Positions 34,476 through 43,743 of a stretch of 51,421 nucleotides of DNA are shown one piece after another (position 1 is the first letter of the stretch; each line of letters opens with the position of its first letter). The notes under the pieces were generated by a model. The model ran no database searches, had not been told where the DNA came from, and saw only the letters and a program-made list of their open reading frames with translations. Origin of the DNA: an uncultured Enterococcus sp. (GTDB lineage: Bacteria > Bacillota > Bacilli > Lactobacillales > Enterococcaceae); assembly GCF_913775425.1 (NCBI RefSeq), contig NZ_CAJYIS010000079.1:1-51421 (forward strand), given 5' to 3'. The translations under genes were made by a program, and so were the position numbers.

Positions 34476-34625
34476 ATGAATCAAGCGATTCGTGCATTTT
34501 TTGCGAAAGATTGGGTGCGTTTTGTTGGACGAACGTGTCTGTATATTTTCATTTTCGTTATGTTGATTTATTTGTATCATTACAAAAATATACAAGGAGG
34601 CTCATTTATTTATAATGAATTTTAA
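34476..34625 (+). CDS. dltX: teichoic acid D-Ala incorporation-associated protein DltX
   Basis: 49-aa single-span membrane protein, first gene of the dlt operon. One hydrophobic helix (residues 20-35) and the conserved C-terminal FIYNEF motif identify DltX, which is needed for D-alanylation with DltB and DltD. GAGGGAGAGCGG lies before the ATG. It overlaps dltA by 11 bases (the dltA ATG is within the last codons). Confidence 0.88.
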   Translation: MNQAIRAFFAKDWVRFVGRTCLYIFIFVMLIYLYHYKNIQGGSFIYNEF

Positions 34626-36150
34626 TTCAAGCATAGATGACCGTTTCGTGTATCAAGTCATCGATACATGGGCACAAAATCATCCGGAACAAATCGTGTA
34701 TCAACATCAAGATACAACGTATACGTACGGACAGTTAAAAAGCTACTCTGATCGTGTGGCTTGTTATTTGACCAAAGAATTCCCCGATCGACGGCCGATC
34801 GTAGTGTTTGGTGGGCAGCAGATGGAAATGCTCGTTTTATTTTTAGCCGCGAGTAAATCTGGACACGCGTATATCCCAATCGATACGCATACGCCAGTAG
34901 AGAGAATCGAACTGATCTTATCAGTTGCCGATCCGTCTATGATTTTCGCTGTCGATCAATGGCCGCTAAAAACGAGTGATTATCCAGTTATTATTAGTGA
35001 GGAACTATCGACAATCATCGAAACATTTGAAGAAGTTGTACCGTTACAAGGAATCACGTTAGATGAAACTTACTATATTATTTTTACTTCAGGGACAACA
35101 GGAGTGCCAAAAGGGGTCCAGATCAGCCAACGAAATCTCTGGTCATTTATAGAATGGGAGTGTCGTGCGTTAGGCATTAAACAAAATGATCGCTTCTTAT
35201 CTCAAGCACCATTTTCGTTTGATTTATCAGTTATGTCGATCTATCCAGCGCTTGTTACTGGCGGTGCGCTTGTTCCGATGGAGAAAACAGTGATCGAAGA
35301 CTTTAAGCAGTTATTTGCTACGTTACCAACGTTACCGATCGATGTTTGGGTCTCTACACCTTCGTTTATGGACATTTGTTTGATGGAAAAACACTTCGAT
35401 CAACAACATTTGCCACAGTTACGCGTCTTTTTATTTTGTGGGGAAGAATTGACCAAAGAAACCGCAACATTATTAATGACACGCTTTCCAGAAGCTGAGA
35501 TCTACAATACGTATGGTCCAACGGAGGCAACGGTCGCAGTCAGTGGTATAAACATCACATCAACAATCGTGGAACAGTATCCACGCTTACCGATCGGAAA
35601 AGTCAAAGAAGATACGACTGTGGTGATTTTAGATGAAGGTCGTGTTTGCGAGCCATTAGAAAAAGGCGAAATCGTGATTGTTGGGCCTAGCGTTTCAAAA
35701 GGCTATCTAAATAACCCCGAAAAAACGGCGCAGGCCTTTTTTGAATTTGAAGGTCAACCAGCTTATCGGACAGGAGATGCAGGATTTTTCACAACAGATC
35801 ACGTATTGTGTTATGACGGCCGATTGGATTTCCAAATCAAATTACATGGCTATCGCATGGAACTAGAAGAAATCGATCATCATTTAATGAACGTTTCTTT
35901 AGTCAAACAAGCCAGCACTGTACCAAAATATAAAGACCACAAAGTTCAACAGCTAGTAGCGTATATCGTCGCCGAAGACAACGAATATGAAAAAGCGTTC
36001 CAATTGACGAAAGCGATCAAAGCAGAACTAGCGCAACAAGTAATGCCGTATATGATTCCACAAAAATTCGTCTATGTATCTCAACTACCGCGTACGATCA
36101 ATGGCAAGATTGACCGCAAAGCATTGATCGCTGAGGTGAATGCGATATGA
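34615..36150 (+). CDS. dltA: D-alanine--poly(phosphoribitol)/DltC carrier ligase DltA
   Basis: 511-aa cytosolic adenylating enzyme that activates D-Ala with ATP and loads it on DltC. ANL-superfamily motifs: IIFTSGTTGVPKGV (about residues 152-165), IYNTYGPTEA, YRTGDAG and GYRMELEEID, with the C-terminal lysine in LPRTINGKIDRKAL. ACAAGGAGG upstream. The 3' end overlaps dltB by ATGA, so the operon is tightly coupled. Confidence 0.95.
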   Translation: MNFNSSIDDRFVYQVIDTWAQNHPEQIVYQHQDTTYTYGQLKSYSDRVACYLTKEFPDRRPIVVFGGQQMEMLVLFLAASKSGHAYIPIDTHTPVERIELILSVADPSMIFAVDQWPLKTSDYPVIISEELSTIIETFEEVVPLQGITLDETYYIIFTSGTTGVPKGVQISQRNLWSFIEWECRALGIKQNDRFLSQAPFSFDLSVMSIYPALVTGGALVPMEKTVIEDFKQLFATLPTLPIDVWVSTPSFMDICLMEKHFDQQHLPQLRVFLFCGEELTKETATLLMTRFPEAEIYNTYGPTEATVAVSGINITSTIVEQYPRLPIGKVKEDTTVVILDEGRVCEPLEKGEIVIVGPSVSKGYLNNPEKTAQAFFEFEGQPAYRTGDAGFFTTDHVLCYDGRLDFQIKLHGYRMELEEIDHHLMNVSLVKQASTVPKYKDHKVQQLVAYIVAEDNEYEKAFQLTKAIKAELAQQVMPYMIPQKFVYVSQLPRTINGKIDRKALIAEVNAI

Positions 36151-37346
36151 GTTTGACGCATATGATTCCTTATGCACAGCCGTTATACTTTGCTTATTTA
36201 CTAGTTGCGCTCTTACCAATTGCAATCGGACTTTGGTTTGGTCGCAGATTCCGAATATACGAAGCTTTTGTGACGGTATTGTTTTTATGGATCAGTTTTG
36301 GTGGTGAATTTGCACATCAAGGCTTGGCTTTGATTGGCTATGTGCTCTATCAGTGTGTATTAGTCGGTGGCTATTTTACATTGAAACAAAATAAAAACAG
36401 TACGCCAATGTTTTACATAGCCGTTTTATTGGCTATTTTACCTTTAGCGATCACGAAAATTGTCCCCTTTTTTACAGCAGGGCAGCCGTCGATTTTAGGT
36501 TTCTTGGGTATTTCTTACCTAACGTTTCGCTCGGTGCAGATGATCATGGAAACACGCGATGGATTGATCAAAACGTATAGTTGGATCGATTATTTACGCT
36601 TTTTGTTATTTTTCCCTACGATCTCTTCAGGTCCGATTGATCGCTACCGTCGCTTTTTAAAAGATGAACAAGAAGCGCCGCAAAAAGCGCAGTATATCGA
36701 ACTATTGGGTAAGGGTGTCCGATCGATCATGCTCGGCTTATTGTACAAATTTATCATTGGGTATTATCTAGGAACCGTCTTATTGCCAATCGTCTCGCAA
36801 GATGCTTTGATTTCAGGTGGATTGTCTCTTAGTTTAGTCGGATATATGTATGTGTATAGTCTGTATTTATTCTTCGACTTTGCAGGTTATAGTCTATTCG
36901 CTGTGGGAACAAGTTACATTATGGGGTATAACGTGCCAATCAACTTTAATAAGCCATTTTTATCCCCGAATATCAAGGAATTTTGGAATCGTTGGCACAT
37001 GTCCCTTTCTTTTTGGTTCCGTGATTATGTTTACATGCGCCTGATGTTTACTTTGATGAAAAAGAAAGTATTTAAGAGCCGGATCGTATCGTCAAATGTC
37101 GGCTATTTTGCCTTATTTTTATTAATGGGTGTTTGGCACGGATTGACTTGGTATTACCTTTTATATGGAGTGTATCATGCAGCATGGATTTGTTTGAATG
37201 ATGCTTGGATTCGCTATAAGAAAAAACATAAACAGTTGCCTTCCAATCGTTTTACGTATGCTTTTTCGGTTGTGGCAACATTTCATGGCGTTTGTTTGAG
37301 TTTCCTGATTTTTTCAGGGTTTTTAGATACATTGTTCTTTAAATAA
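36147..37346 (+). CDS. dltB: D-alanyl transfer protein DltB (MBOAT family)
   Basis: 399-aa polytopic MBOAT protein that helps move D-Ala from DltC to the outside. The family histidine lies in MGVWHGLTWYYLLYG; a second conserved region is FWNRWHMSLSFWFRDYVYMRL. About eleven hydrophobic segments. Starts at an ATGA overlap with dltA. Confidence 0.94.
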   Translation: MSLTHMIPYAQPLYFAYLLVALLPIAIGLWFGRRFRIYEAFVTVLFLWISFGGEFAHQGLALIGYVLYQCVLVGGYFTLKQNKNSTPMFYIAVLLAILPLAITKIVPFFTAGQPSILGFLGISYLTFRSVQMIMETRDGLIKTYSWIDYLRFLLFFPTISSGPIDRYRRFLKDEQEAPQKAQYIELLGKGVRSIMLGLLYKFIIGYYLGTVLLPIVSQDALISGGLSLSLVGYMYVYSLYLFFDFAGYSLFAVGTSYIMGYNVPINFNKPFLSPNIKEFWNRWHMSLSFWFRDYVYMRLMFTLMKKKVFKSRIVSSNVGYFALFLLMGVWHGLTWYYLLYGVYHAAWICLNDAWIRYKKKHKQLPSNRFTYAFSVVATFHGVCLSFLIFSGFLDTLFFK

Positions 37347-37369
37347 TAGACGAAGAAAGAGTGAAAAAA

Positions 37370-37606
37370 ATGGAAGAAACAGTATTAGCGATTTTAGAAG
37401 AATTGACAGGAACAGATGAAGTACGGGAAGATTTAGATTTGGCTTTATTTGACGAAGGGTTATTGGATTCACTAGGAAGCGTCCAATTGCTTGTAGAATT
37501 AGAAGGACAATTAGATGTTCAAGTACCAGTTTCAGAATTTGAACGTGAATCATGGGCAACACCTAGAAAAATCATCGAACAAGTTCGCATCTTACAAGGC
37601 GCATGA
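37370..37606 (+). CDS. dltC: D-alanine carrier protein DltC
   Basis: 78-aa acyl-carrier-type protein with the phosphopantetheine serine in GLLDSLGS (Ser34). Needs a 4'-phosphopantetheinyl transferase from elsewhere. The ATG at 37370 is preferred to the upstream GTG because the family start is MEETVL; the RBS (AAGAGTG) is modest. Overlaps dltD by ATGA. Confidence 0.94.
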   Translation: MEETVLAILEELTGTDEVREDLDLALFDEGLLDSLGSVQLLVELEGQLDVQVPVSEFERESWATPRKIIEQVRILQGA

Positions 37607-38877
37607 GAAAACAATTATGGATGATCTTTGGTCCGATCGTTTGTGCTCTCGTGATCATTGGAGCCGTTTTTTTAGCTCCTTTTTTTACGAGTACCACGAG
37701 TCCTGCAGTATGGCAAAATGCGTCTAGTTCGATGGCGGCAAATGTCTTGCGTGGAAATAGCATCAAAAATGCAGCAATCGATTCAGGAGAATACGTGCCT
37801 TTTTTTGGATCTTCTGAACTGAGTCGGATCGACTCGTTTCATCCTTCTGCTTTAGCAAAAGCCTATGATCGTAACTACACTCCTTTTTTATTAGGAGCAC
37901 CTGGTACGCAATCACTTACTCAATTTATGATGATGCAATCGATGGAAACTGAGTTAGAAAATAAACCAGTCGTCTTTATTATTTCACCGCAATGGTTTGT
38001 AAGAGATGGACTTAAGGAAGATTATTTCAATGCGTATTTTTCTGAGTTGCAAACCTATCAATGGGTGTTAAATATCAAAAACGTGACGTCTAGTGATCAA
38101 TACCTTGCGTCGCGTTTGCTTCAATACGAAACGGTCGCTAAAAACCAAGCATTGGTACATGTGCTAAAACAGATCCAACAAAATCAAGTTCCATCAGGTC
38201 TCAGTCGTACAAAACTAGAGTTCGAATCGCGCATATTAGCTCGAGAAGATCAATTGTTTAGTCGCTTTGGTTTATTGTCTAAGCAAAAGAAAATTGACAA
38301 GGCCGCAAAACAGTTACCTCAAACTTACGATTATGCAGCGTTAGAAAAATTAGCCAATACGCAAGGGAAAAAAAGTACGTCGAATAATTCTTTTGAAATC
38401 GACAATCATTTTTACACTCAACGTGTAAAGAAAAACATCCATCGGTTAAAAGGATCGCAAAAAAACTACAATTATTTGACGTCACCTGAATATGGAGATT
38501 TTCAGTTAGTACTAGAAGAATTAGCAAAAGTGCATGCAAAGCCGTTGTTTATTATCCCGCCAGTCAATGAAAAGTGGCAAGCGTATACCGGATTATCTCC
38601 TAAGATGTTGAATGGTTTTAGCCAAAAAATCAATTATCAGTTACATGAACAAGGATTTGATCAAGTCGTCGATTTTACAAAAGAGCGAACAATCCCGTAC
38701 TTCATGGCAGATACGATTCATTTGGGTTGGCGTGGATGGTTGGAAGCTGACCGCTATATCGAACCATTTTTGACTAACGAACAACCAACACCTGTGTATC
38801 AGTTATCAAACGATTTTTATTCAACAGACTGGCAAAAAGTGAAACCAAATCACTTGCCTGAAAAAACAGAGAAGTAG
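37603..38877 (+). CDS. dltD: D-alanyl-lipoteichoic acid biosynthesis protein DltD
   Basis: 424-aa membrane-anchored protein with one N-terminal helix (residues 7-28) and an extracellular SGNH-hydrolase-like domain: the FFGSSELSR block holds the nucleophile Ser, and the late DTIHLGWRGWLEAD supplies Asp/His. It transfers D-Ala to teichoic acids. Its stop codon is within the stem of the operon terminator. Confidence 0.94.
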   Translation: MRKQLWMIFGPIVCALVIIGAVFLAPFFTSTTSPAVWQNASSSMAANVLRGNSIKNAAIDSGEYVPFFGSSELSRIDSFHPSALAKAYDRNYTPFLLGAPGTQSLTQFMMMQSMETELENKPVVFIISPQWFVRDGLKEDYFNAYFSELQTYQWVLNIKNVTSSDQYLASRLLQYETVAKNQALVHVLKQIQQNQVPSGLSRTKLEFESRILAREDQLFSRFGLLSKQKKIDKAAKQLPQTYDYAALEKLANTQGKKSTSNNSFEIDNHFYTQRVKKNIHRLKGSQKNYNYLTSPEYGDFQLVLEELAKVHAKPLFIIPPVNEKWQAYTGLSPKMLNGFSQKINYQLHEQGFDQVVDFTKERTIPYFMADTIHLGWRGWLEADRYIEPFLTNEQPTPVYQLSNDFYSTDWQKVKPNHLPEKTEK

Positions 38878-38913
38878 AAGAATCTAAGTGTTCTTCTACT
38901 TCTTTGCTTTTTT
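38870..38913 (+). terminator. dlt operon terminator
   Basis: AGAAGTAGAAGAA (38870-38882) pairs perfectly with TTCTTCTACTTCT (38891-38903), followed by TTGCTTTTTT. The dltD stop TAG (38875-38877) lies in its left arm. Confidence 0.8.
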
Positions 38914-38989
38914 ATTGCCCTTTTTTTCGGTATAATGGAACACAAATCAAGCAATTGACAAGCTTGTAAAAGATAGGAGAGCGACACGG

Positions 38990-40072
38990 ATGGACAAAAA
39001 AGAAGAACAACTACTGATTGACTTAACCTCAGCTAGAGGAGTACCTGGTAATGAAGAAGAAGTTCGTGAGATTTTTAAAGAGTACGCCAAAGATTTCGCA
39101 GAAGATATTTTCTTTGATAATTTAGGAAGTGTCATTGCAAAACATACAGGTGAAGGAAATGGTCCTAAGATCTTTATTTCAGGGCACATGGACGAAGTTG
39201 GATTTATGGTCACGAAAATCACTAAAGAAGGATTCATCGAATTCCAAACTCTTGGGGGTTGGTGGAATCAAGTGATGCTCGCTCAACAAGTAGAGATCAA
39301 AACGCGTGAAGGGAAATTGATCCACGGTGTCATTGGCTCAAAACCACCTCATGTGTTGACACCAGAAGCACGTTCAAAACCCTATGAAATCGGCGAGATG
39401 TTTATCGATATCGGTGCCTCTTCTAAAGAAGAAGCACAAGAGTGGGGCGTGCGCCCAAGTGATATGATCACGCCTTATATCGAGTACAAGCGTCTAAATG
39501 GGGGCAAGTTCTTATTGGCCAAAGCTTGGGATAATCGTGTAGGGACAGCAGTTTCATTGCGCGTATTAGAAAATTTAGCTAAAGAAGGCCATCCAAACTG
39601 TTTATTTGCAGGAAGCGATGTGATGGAAGAAGTCGGATTACGTGGTGCTAGAACGAGTACGCATATGGTCAATCCTGATATTGCGATCGCGTTAGATACA
39701 GGGACTGCTGGAGATACTCCAGGAATGACACCAAAAGAAGCCGATTCAGAGCTGGGAAAAGGACCGCAAGTCTTGATCTTTGATGCCTCTATGATTCCGC
39801 ATAAAAAATTGTTAAATTTTGTAACGGATACCGCAGAAGAATTGGAAATTCCATTCCAATATACAGTCATTACTGGTGGCGGAACAGATGCCGGTCAAAT
39901 GCATCTAACACGTGATGGTGTTCCATCGATTGCCATCACAGTACCGGTACGCTACTTGCATTCTCATACTTCGATTATCCATGAAGATGACTACTTAAAT
40001 ACCGTACGCCTTGTTACTGAAATCGTGCGTCGTTTAGATGATGAAAAAGTGAAAGAAATCCGTAGTTATTAA
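38990..40072 (+). CDS. pepA: glutamyl aminopeptidase PepA (M42 family)
   Basis: 360-aa cytosolic metallo-aminopeptidase of the M42 (PepA) type, releasing N-terminal Glu/Asp. Metal and catalytic residues are in ISGHMDEVGFM, AKAWDNRVGTA, SDVMEEVGLRGARTST, IALDTG and the late VRYLHSHTSI. GATAGGAGAGCG precedes the ATG. A TATAAT lies at 38931-38936, but the -35 is unclear. Confidence 0.93.
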   Translation: MDKKEEQLLIDLTSARGVPGNEEEVREIFKEYAKDFAEDIFFDNLGSVIAKHTGEGNGPKIFISGHMDEVGFMVTKITKEGFIEFQTLGGWWNQVMLAQQVEIKTREGKLIHGVIGSKPPHVLTPEARSKPYEIGEMFIDIGASSKEEAQEWGVRPSDMITPYIEYKRLNGGKFLLAKAWDNRVGTAVSLRVLENLAKEGHPNCLFAGSDVMEEVGLRGARTSTHMVNPDIAIALDTGTAGDTPGMTPKEADSELGKGPQVLIFDASMIPHKKLLNFVTDTAEELEIPFQYTVITGGGTDAGQMHLTRDGVPSIAITVPVRYLHSHTSIIHEDDYLNTVRLVTEIVRRLDDEKVKEIRSY

Positions 40073-40119
40073 TCGAATCGATCAGACAGATCGCTGACAA
40101 ACAAAAGGAGGTCATCACA

Positions 40120-40866
40120 ATGAAATTAACGGTTTTAGGTTGTTTAGGTGCATATCCTTATCAAGGACAAGGAACTACTGGATTTTTGTTGCAATCTGAA
40201 GGATTTAATCTGTTGATAGACGCTGGGAGTACGACGTTAGTTGAACTTGAAAAATATGTAGACCCACTAATGTTAGATGCAGTGATTTTGAGTCATTATC
40301 ATCATGATCATATTGCGGACCTAGGTGTGTTACAGTACCAATGGCAACTTTCTCCTAAACGCGACCAGACTAAACAATTGTCGATTTACGGTCATGGAAG
40401 AGATCAAGCGCATTTTCAAGCATTAACGCTAGCAGAGGTATCACAAGGCTATGATTATCTCGCACAACCGGTACTTGATCTAGGTCCGTTTACCATCACG
40501 TTTATGGAAACAATCCATCCTGTCGTGTGTTACGCGATGCGAATTGAAGAAAAAGCGACAAATCGCGTTCTCGTATTCACAGGAGATTCAGGTTATCTAG
40601 AGGAGTTCACAACGTTTGCTAAAGATGCGGATCTGTTTTTAGCAGACACCTATCTATTTAAAGGAAACGAGCACCACCACGCGCATTTTACCGCACCAGA
40701 AGCCGGAGAATTTGCTAAAAAAGCAAATGTCGCAAAACTGGTATTGACACACTTGCCGCAATTTGGAGATCTGAATGAATTGAAACAACAAGCACAAGTC
40801 GAAGCAGGCGTGATTCCAGTCGAATTAGCAGCTGTCGGCAAGGTTTTTACAATAGGGGGAAACTAA
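40120..40866 (+). CDS. MBL-fold metal-dependent hydrolase (YhfI-like)
   Basis: 248-aa metallo-beta-lactamase-fold protein with HYHHDH metal motif (about residues 61-66) and a later GDSGYL and ADTY segment. Resembles B. subtilis YhfI, which also lies next to a lipoate ligase gene (lplJ), so the pairing is conserved. Substrate unknown. AAAGGAGG upstream; the stop is followed at once by the lplA ATG. Confidence 0.8.
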   Translation: MKLTVLGCLGAYPYQGQGTTGFLLQSEGFNLLIDAGSTTLVELEKYVDPLMLDAVILSHYHHDHIADLGVLQYQWQLSPKRDQTKQLSIYGHGRDQAHFQALTLAEVSQGYDYLAQPVLDLGPFTITFMETIHPVVCYAMRIEEKATNRVLVFTGDSGYLEEFTTFAKDADLFLADTYLFKGNEHHHAHFTAPEAGEFAKKANVAKLVLTHLPQFGDLNELKQQAQVEAGVIPVELAAVGKVFTIGGN

Positions 40867-41871
40867 ATGATTTTTGTACCAAATGATTTGCGTGATCCAC
40901 GCTTAAACTTAGCAATTGAAACATTTTTATTACAAGAAATGCAAACGGATGAGCCAATTTTATTGTTTTACATCAACGAGCCATCGATTATTATCGGGCG
41001 TAATCAAAATACGATCGCTGAGATCAATCAACATTACGTCGATGAGCACAATATCCATGTTGTCCGTCGTTTTAGTGGTGGTGGTGCAGTGTACCATGAT
41101 GAAGGGAATTTAAACTTCAGTTTTATCATGCCAGATGACGGACAATCGTTTCGTGATTTTGAAAAATTGACCAAACCGATTGTTCAAGCGCTACAAGATC
41201 TAGGTGTGAAAGGGGCGCAACTTAAAGGTCGAAATGATCTTGTGATCAATGATCAAAAATTCTCAGGCAATGCGATGTATGCGACAAATGGTCGCATGTT
41301 TGCACACGGCACGATCATGTTTGATAGTGATATCAATGAAGTGGTCAATGCCTTAAAAGTACGTAAGGATAAGATTGAATCAAAGGGAATCAAATCGATC
41401 CGCTCTCGTGTAACCAATATCAAACCATTTTTACCAGAAGACCAGCAAGAGATGACTACAGAAGAGTTTAGCCAAGAAATTTTATTGAAAGTCTTTGGCG
41501 TGGAAGATCTTTCTGATATCCAAACCTATGAATTGACAGAAACAGATTGGGAAAAAGTTCGCGAGATCTCAAAACAATATTATGCGAATTGGGATTGGAA
41601 TTACGGTAAGTCACCAGAATTTGATATCGAACGTACAAAACGTTTCCCAATTGGATCGATCGATATCCATTTCAATGTGACAGAAGGTAAAATTACGGCA
41701 ATGAAAATCTATGGCGATTTCTTTGGTTTAGGAGATATTAAGGAAGTAGAAGATCAATTTATTGGTGTGAAATATGAAAAAGAAGCATTAAAAAATGTTG
41801 TGGATCAAATCGACGTCAAAAAATACTTTGGCAATATCGAAGCACAAGAATTATTTGATTTGATTTACTAA
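40867..41871 (+). CDS. lplA: lipoate--protein ligase
   Basis: 334-aa ligase that activates free lipoate with ATP and attaches it to E2 subunits and GcvH. Conserved: IIIGRNQNTIAEIN, VVRRFSGGGAVYHDEGNLNFSF, GRNDLVINDQKFSGNAMY and HGTIMFDSD. A C-terminal lipoate-ligase accessory domain (about 250-334) is present. AGGGGG within the upstream stop region serves as the RBS. Confidence 0.93.
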   Translation: MIFVPNDLRDPRLNLAIETFLLQEMQTDEPILLFYINEPSIIIGRNQNTIAEINQHYVDEHNIHVVRRFSGGGAVYHDEGNLNFSFIMPDDGQSFRDFEKLTKPIVQALQDLGVKGAQLKGRNDLVINDQKFSGNAMYATNGRMFAHGTIMFDSDINEVVNALKVRKDKIESKGIKSIRSRVTNIKPFLPEDQQEMTTEEFSQEILLKVFGVEDLSDIQTYELTETDWEKVREISKQYYANWDWNYGKSPEFDIERTKRFPIGSIDIHFNVTEGKITAMKIYGDFFGLGDIKEVEDQFIGVKYEKEALKNVVDQIDVKKYFGNIEAQELFDLIY

Positions 41872-41910
41872 TAAAAAAGGGGCTGTGACAGACTTCTGTC
41901 ACAGCCCCTT
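41872..41910 (-). terminator. proS terminator (minus strand)
   Basis: AAGGGGCTGTGACAG (41877-41891) pairs perfectly with CTGTCACAGCCCCTT (41896-41910); on the minus strand it is followed by TTTTTAT. It overlaps the left end of repeat copy D. Confidence 0.75.
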
Positions 41911-42035
41911 ATAAATAGAATAAACGGCGTTCCAGAAGTAGCTCCTTAAGAAATAAGCCAGATCATTACCGAAATAGGTAAATCTATTATCGGAATGATT
42001 TGGCTTATTTCCTGGAGCTGCCCACTTCTGTCACA
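41884..42035. repeat. palindromic repeat element, copy D (between lplA and proS)
   Basis: 152-bp element with ends TGTGACAGACTT (41884-41895) and ACTTCTGTCACA (42024-42035). An inner inverted repeat starts CAGAAGTAG (41933) and ends ACTTCTG (42030), and the core runs 41952-42009 from AATAAGCC to GGCTTATT around AAATAGGT / ATCTATT. T run at 42039-42045 follows. It lies between convergent genes. Confidence 0.88.
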
Positions 42036-42043
42036 GCCTTTTT

Positions 42044-43480
42044 TTAATAAGCGCGAGCGATCCAAACAGTATGTTTCGCTGGCGTACCATTGACAAGATC
42101 GACTGTTTTTTCAACAGGAACATCAAATGGAATATTACGAGTCGTAAATCCAGTTTCTTCTTTGATTTTCGCTTCAGTTTCTTCAGTACCGTCCCAACCG
42201 ATCAAAACAAATCCAGTTGGTCGATTTTCTTGTTTACACGTTTCGATATGTGCTTTTAATTCATCTAATGTCTCGATCGTGGTATATTCATTTTCTTGAT
42301 TGCGTTTTCTAGCATTTTCTAAAAGACGTGTAGGCATTTTTTCAAGTTCAGTTGCAATATAGGTGTCTAGCTCGTCAAAAGCTACAGCGACTTTTCCGTC
42401 GATATCGCGGATTTTCGTCATGACATGTCCATTTTCAAGATCACGTGGGCCACATTCGATACGGATACACGCACCTTTTAATTCCCATTCATGGAATTTG
42501 TAACCAGGAGAATTATCGGTATCATCTAAACGTACACGGTAGCCTTGTGCTTTAAAGTGGGCATAAAGTGCATCTAATTTTTCCATGATGGCTGGATTTT
42601 TCTTCCAAGGTCCCACAGGCATCATCACGATTTGTGTTGGGGCAACTGTTGGAGGAAAGACTAATCCATTCTCATCGCCATGTGTCATGATCAATGAACC
42701 AAGAAGACGAGTAGAGACTCCCCAAGAAGTCGTATGCGTAGGGACGTGTTTGTTTTCTTTATTTAAGTAATTGATTTCAAACGCTTCAGCAAATTTGGTT
42801 CCCATATAATGAGAAGTACCGGCTTGGACCGCTTTCCCGTCTTTCATCATGGCTTCGATTGAATAGGTATCAACAGCACCAGCAAAACGTTCGGACGGCG
42901 TTTTTTGTCCTTTATAAACCGGGATCGCTAAAAATTCTTCACATAGACGAGCATACTCATCTAATACACGCATAGTGCGACGACGTGCATCTTCTTCATC
43001 TGCGTGTGCCGTATGTCCTTCTTGCCATAAAAATTCTGAAGTGCGCAAGAAAGGCAACGTTTTTTTCTCCCAACGAAAGACATTGGCCCATTGATTGATC
43101 TCGTAAGGAAGATCACGATAAGAATTGATCCAATCTGAAAAGGCTGAACCAATCATCGTTTCAGAAGTCGGACGTAGAGCTAACGGCTCTTCTAATTTTT
43201 CATCACCGACTTCAGTGACCCAAGGAAGCTCTGGAGCGAAACCTTCGATATGATCCGCTTCTTTCATGAAAAAGCTTTTTGGGATCAGCATTGGGAAATA
43301 CGCATTACGAATCCCTTCTGCTTTTAAGAAACGGTTAAACTCTTCTTGGATATGTTCCCATAATTCAAAACCATCGGGACGGAAGATGATCGATCCGCGT
43401 ACAGGTGAATACGACATCAATTCTGCTTGTTGAACGGTCTGCAAGTACCATTGGGTAAAATCATTTGTTTGTTCTGACAT
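42044..43480 (-). CDS. proS: proline--tRNA ligase, archaeal/eukaryal-type (ProS type 3)
   Basis: 478-aa class II synthetase of the archaeal-like type: no insertion (editing) domain, and a C-terminus ending ARAY. Catalytic core includes FRPDGFELWEHIQEEF, PLALRPTSETMIGSAFSDWI, WQEGHTAHA, GVSTRLLGSLIMTHGDENGLVFPP. In related enzymes a C-terminal zinc site has Cys residues; here the matching stretch reads GWDGTEETE and TRNIPFD, so these Cys appear lost. ATG at 43480 follows AAAGGAG. Controlled by a proline T-box. Many Lactobacillales carry the bacterial ProRS instead; whether that is also present is not visible. Confidence 0.9.
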   Translation of the reverse strand: MSEQTNDFTQWYLQTVQQAELMSYSPVRGSIIFRPDGFELWEHIQEEFNRFLKAEGIRNAYFPMLIPKSFFMKEADHIEGFAPELPWVTEVGDEKLEEPLALRPTSETMIGSAFSDWINSYRDLPYEINQWANVFRWEKKTLPFLRTSEFLWQEGHTAHADEEDARRRTMRVLDEYARLCEEFLAIPVYKGQKTPSERFAGAVDTYSIEAMMKDGKAVQAGTSHYMGTKFAEAFEINYLNKENKHVPTHTTSWGVSTRLLGSLIMTHGDENGLVFPPTVAPTQIVMMPVGPWKKNPAIMEKLDALYAHFKAQGYRVRLDDTDNSPGYKFHEWELKGACIRIECGPRDLENGHVMTKIRDIDGKVAVAFDELDTYIATELEKMPTRLLENARKRNQENEYTTIETLDELKAHIETCKQENRPTGFVLIGWDGTEETEAKIKEETGFTTRNIPFDVPVEKTVDLVNGTPAKHTVWIARAY

Positions 43481-43509
43481 AGTCAAACTCCTTTAATTAA
43501 TTCATTTTG

Positions 43510-43740
43510 GACACAAAAAAAGCCTTCCATCCTCTAAAAGGACGAAATGCTTGGACATGTTCGCGGTACCACCTTTGTTGATCGACTGACTCGACCCTAC
43601 TTGAAAGATGATAAGGCATCCACGCCGACCAGGTTAGTGATCTTCTCATTGGTAGGTTCACTTCTGCTAGTGGTATCGAAGTTCCAGCCTCGCTCCGACT
43701 CTCTAAAACATACGCATAAGTTACTAATCCAAATCCTGTT
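43510..43740 (-). promoter_or_regulatory. T-box riboswitch for proline, upstream of proS
   Basis: On the minus strand the T-box AAAGGTGGTACCGCGAAC (43560-43577) is complete, followed by a terminator hairpin (CGTCC/GGATG, with AAGC/GCTT) and a T run (43515-43521). Stem I precedes it; GAACCTACC (CCT at 43654-43656 on the plus strand) is a plausible specifier for tRNA-Pro, though CCA close by is an alternative. Uncharged tRNA-Pro would favour read-through into proS. Confidence 0.88.
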
Positions 43741-43743
43741 ACT

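Noticed and set aside
3791-42035. Naming the repeats as the E. faecalis EFAR family or as streptococcal BOX/RUP
   Set aside because: I cannot compare with those consensus sequences here, and the ends and core seen do not match anything I can recall with certainty.
42044-43480. proS as a pseudogene because of missing zinc cysteines
   Set aside because: The frame is complete, catalytic motifs are intact, the C-terminal Tyr is kept, and a functional-looking T-box and promoter precede it.
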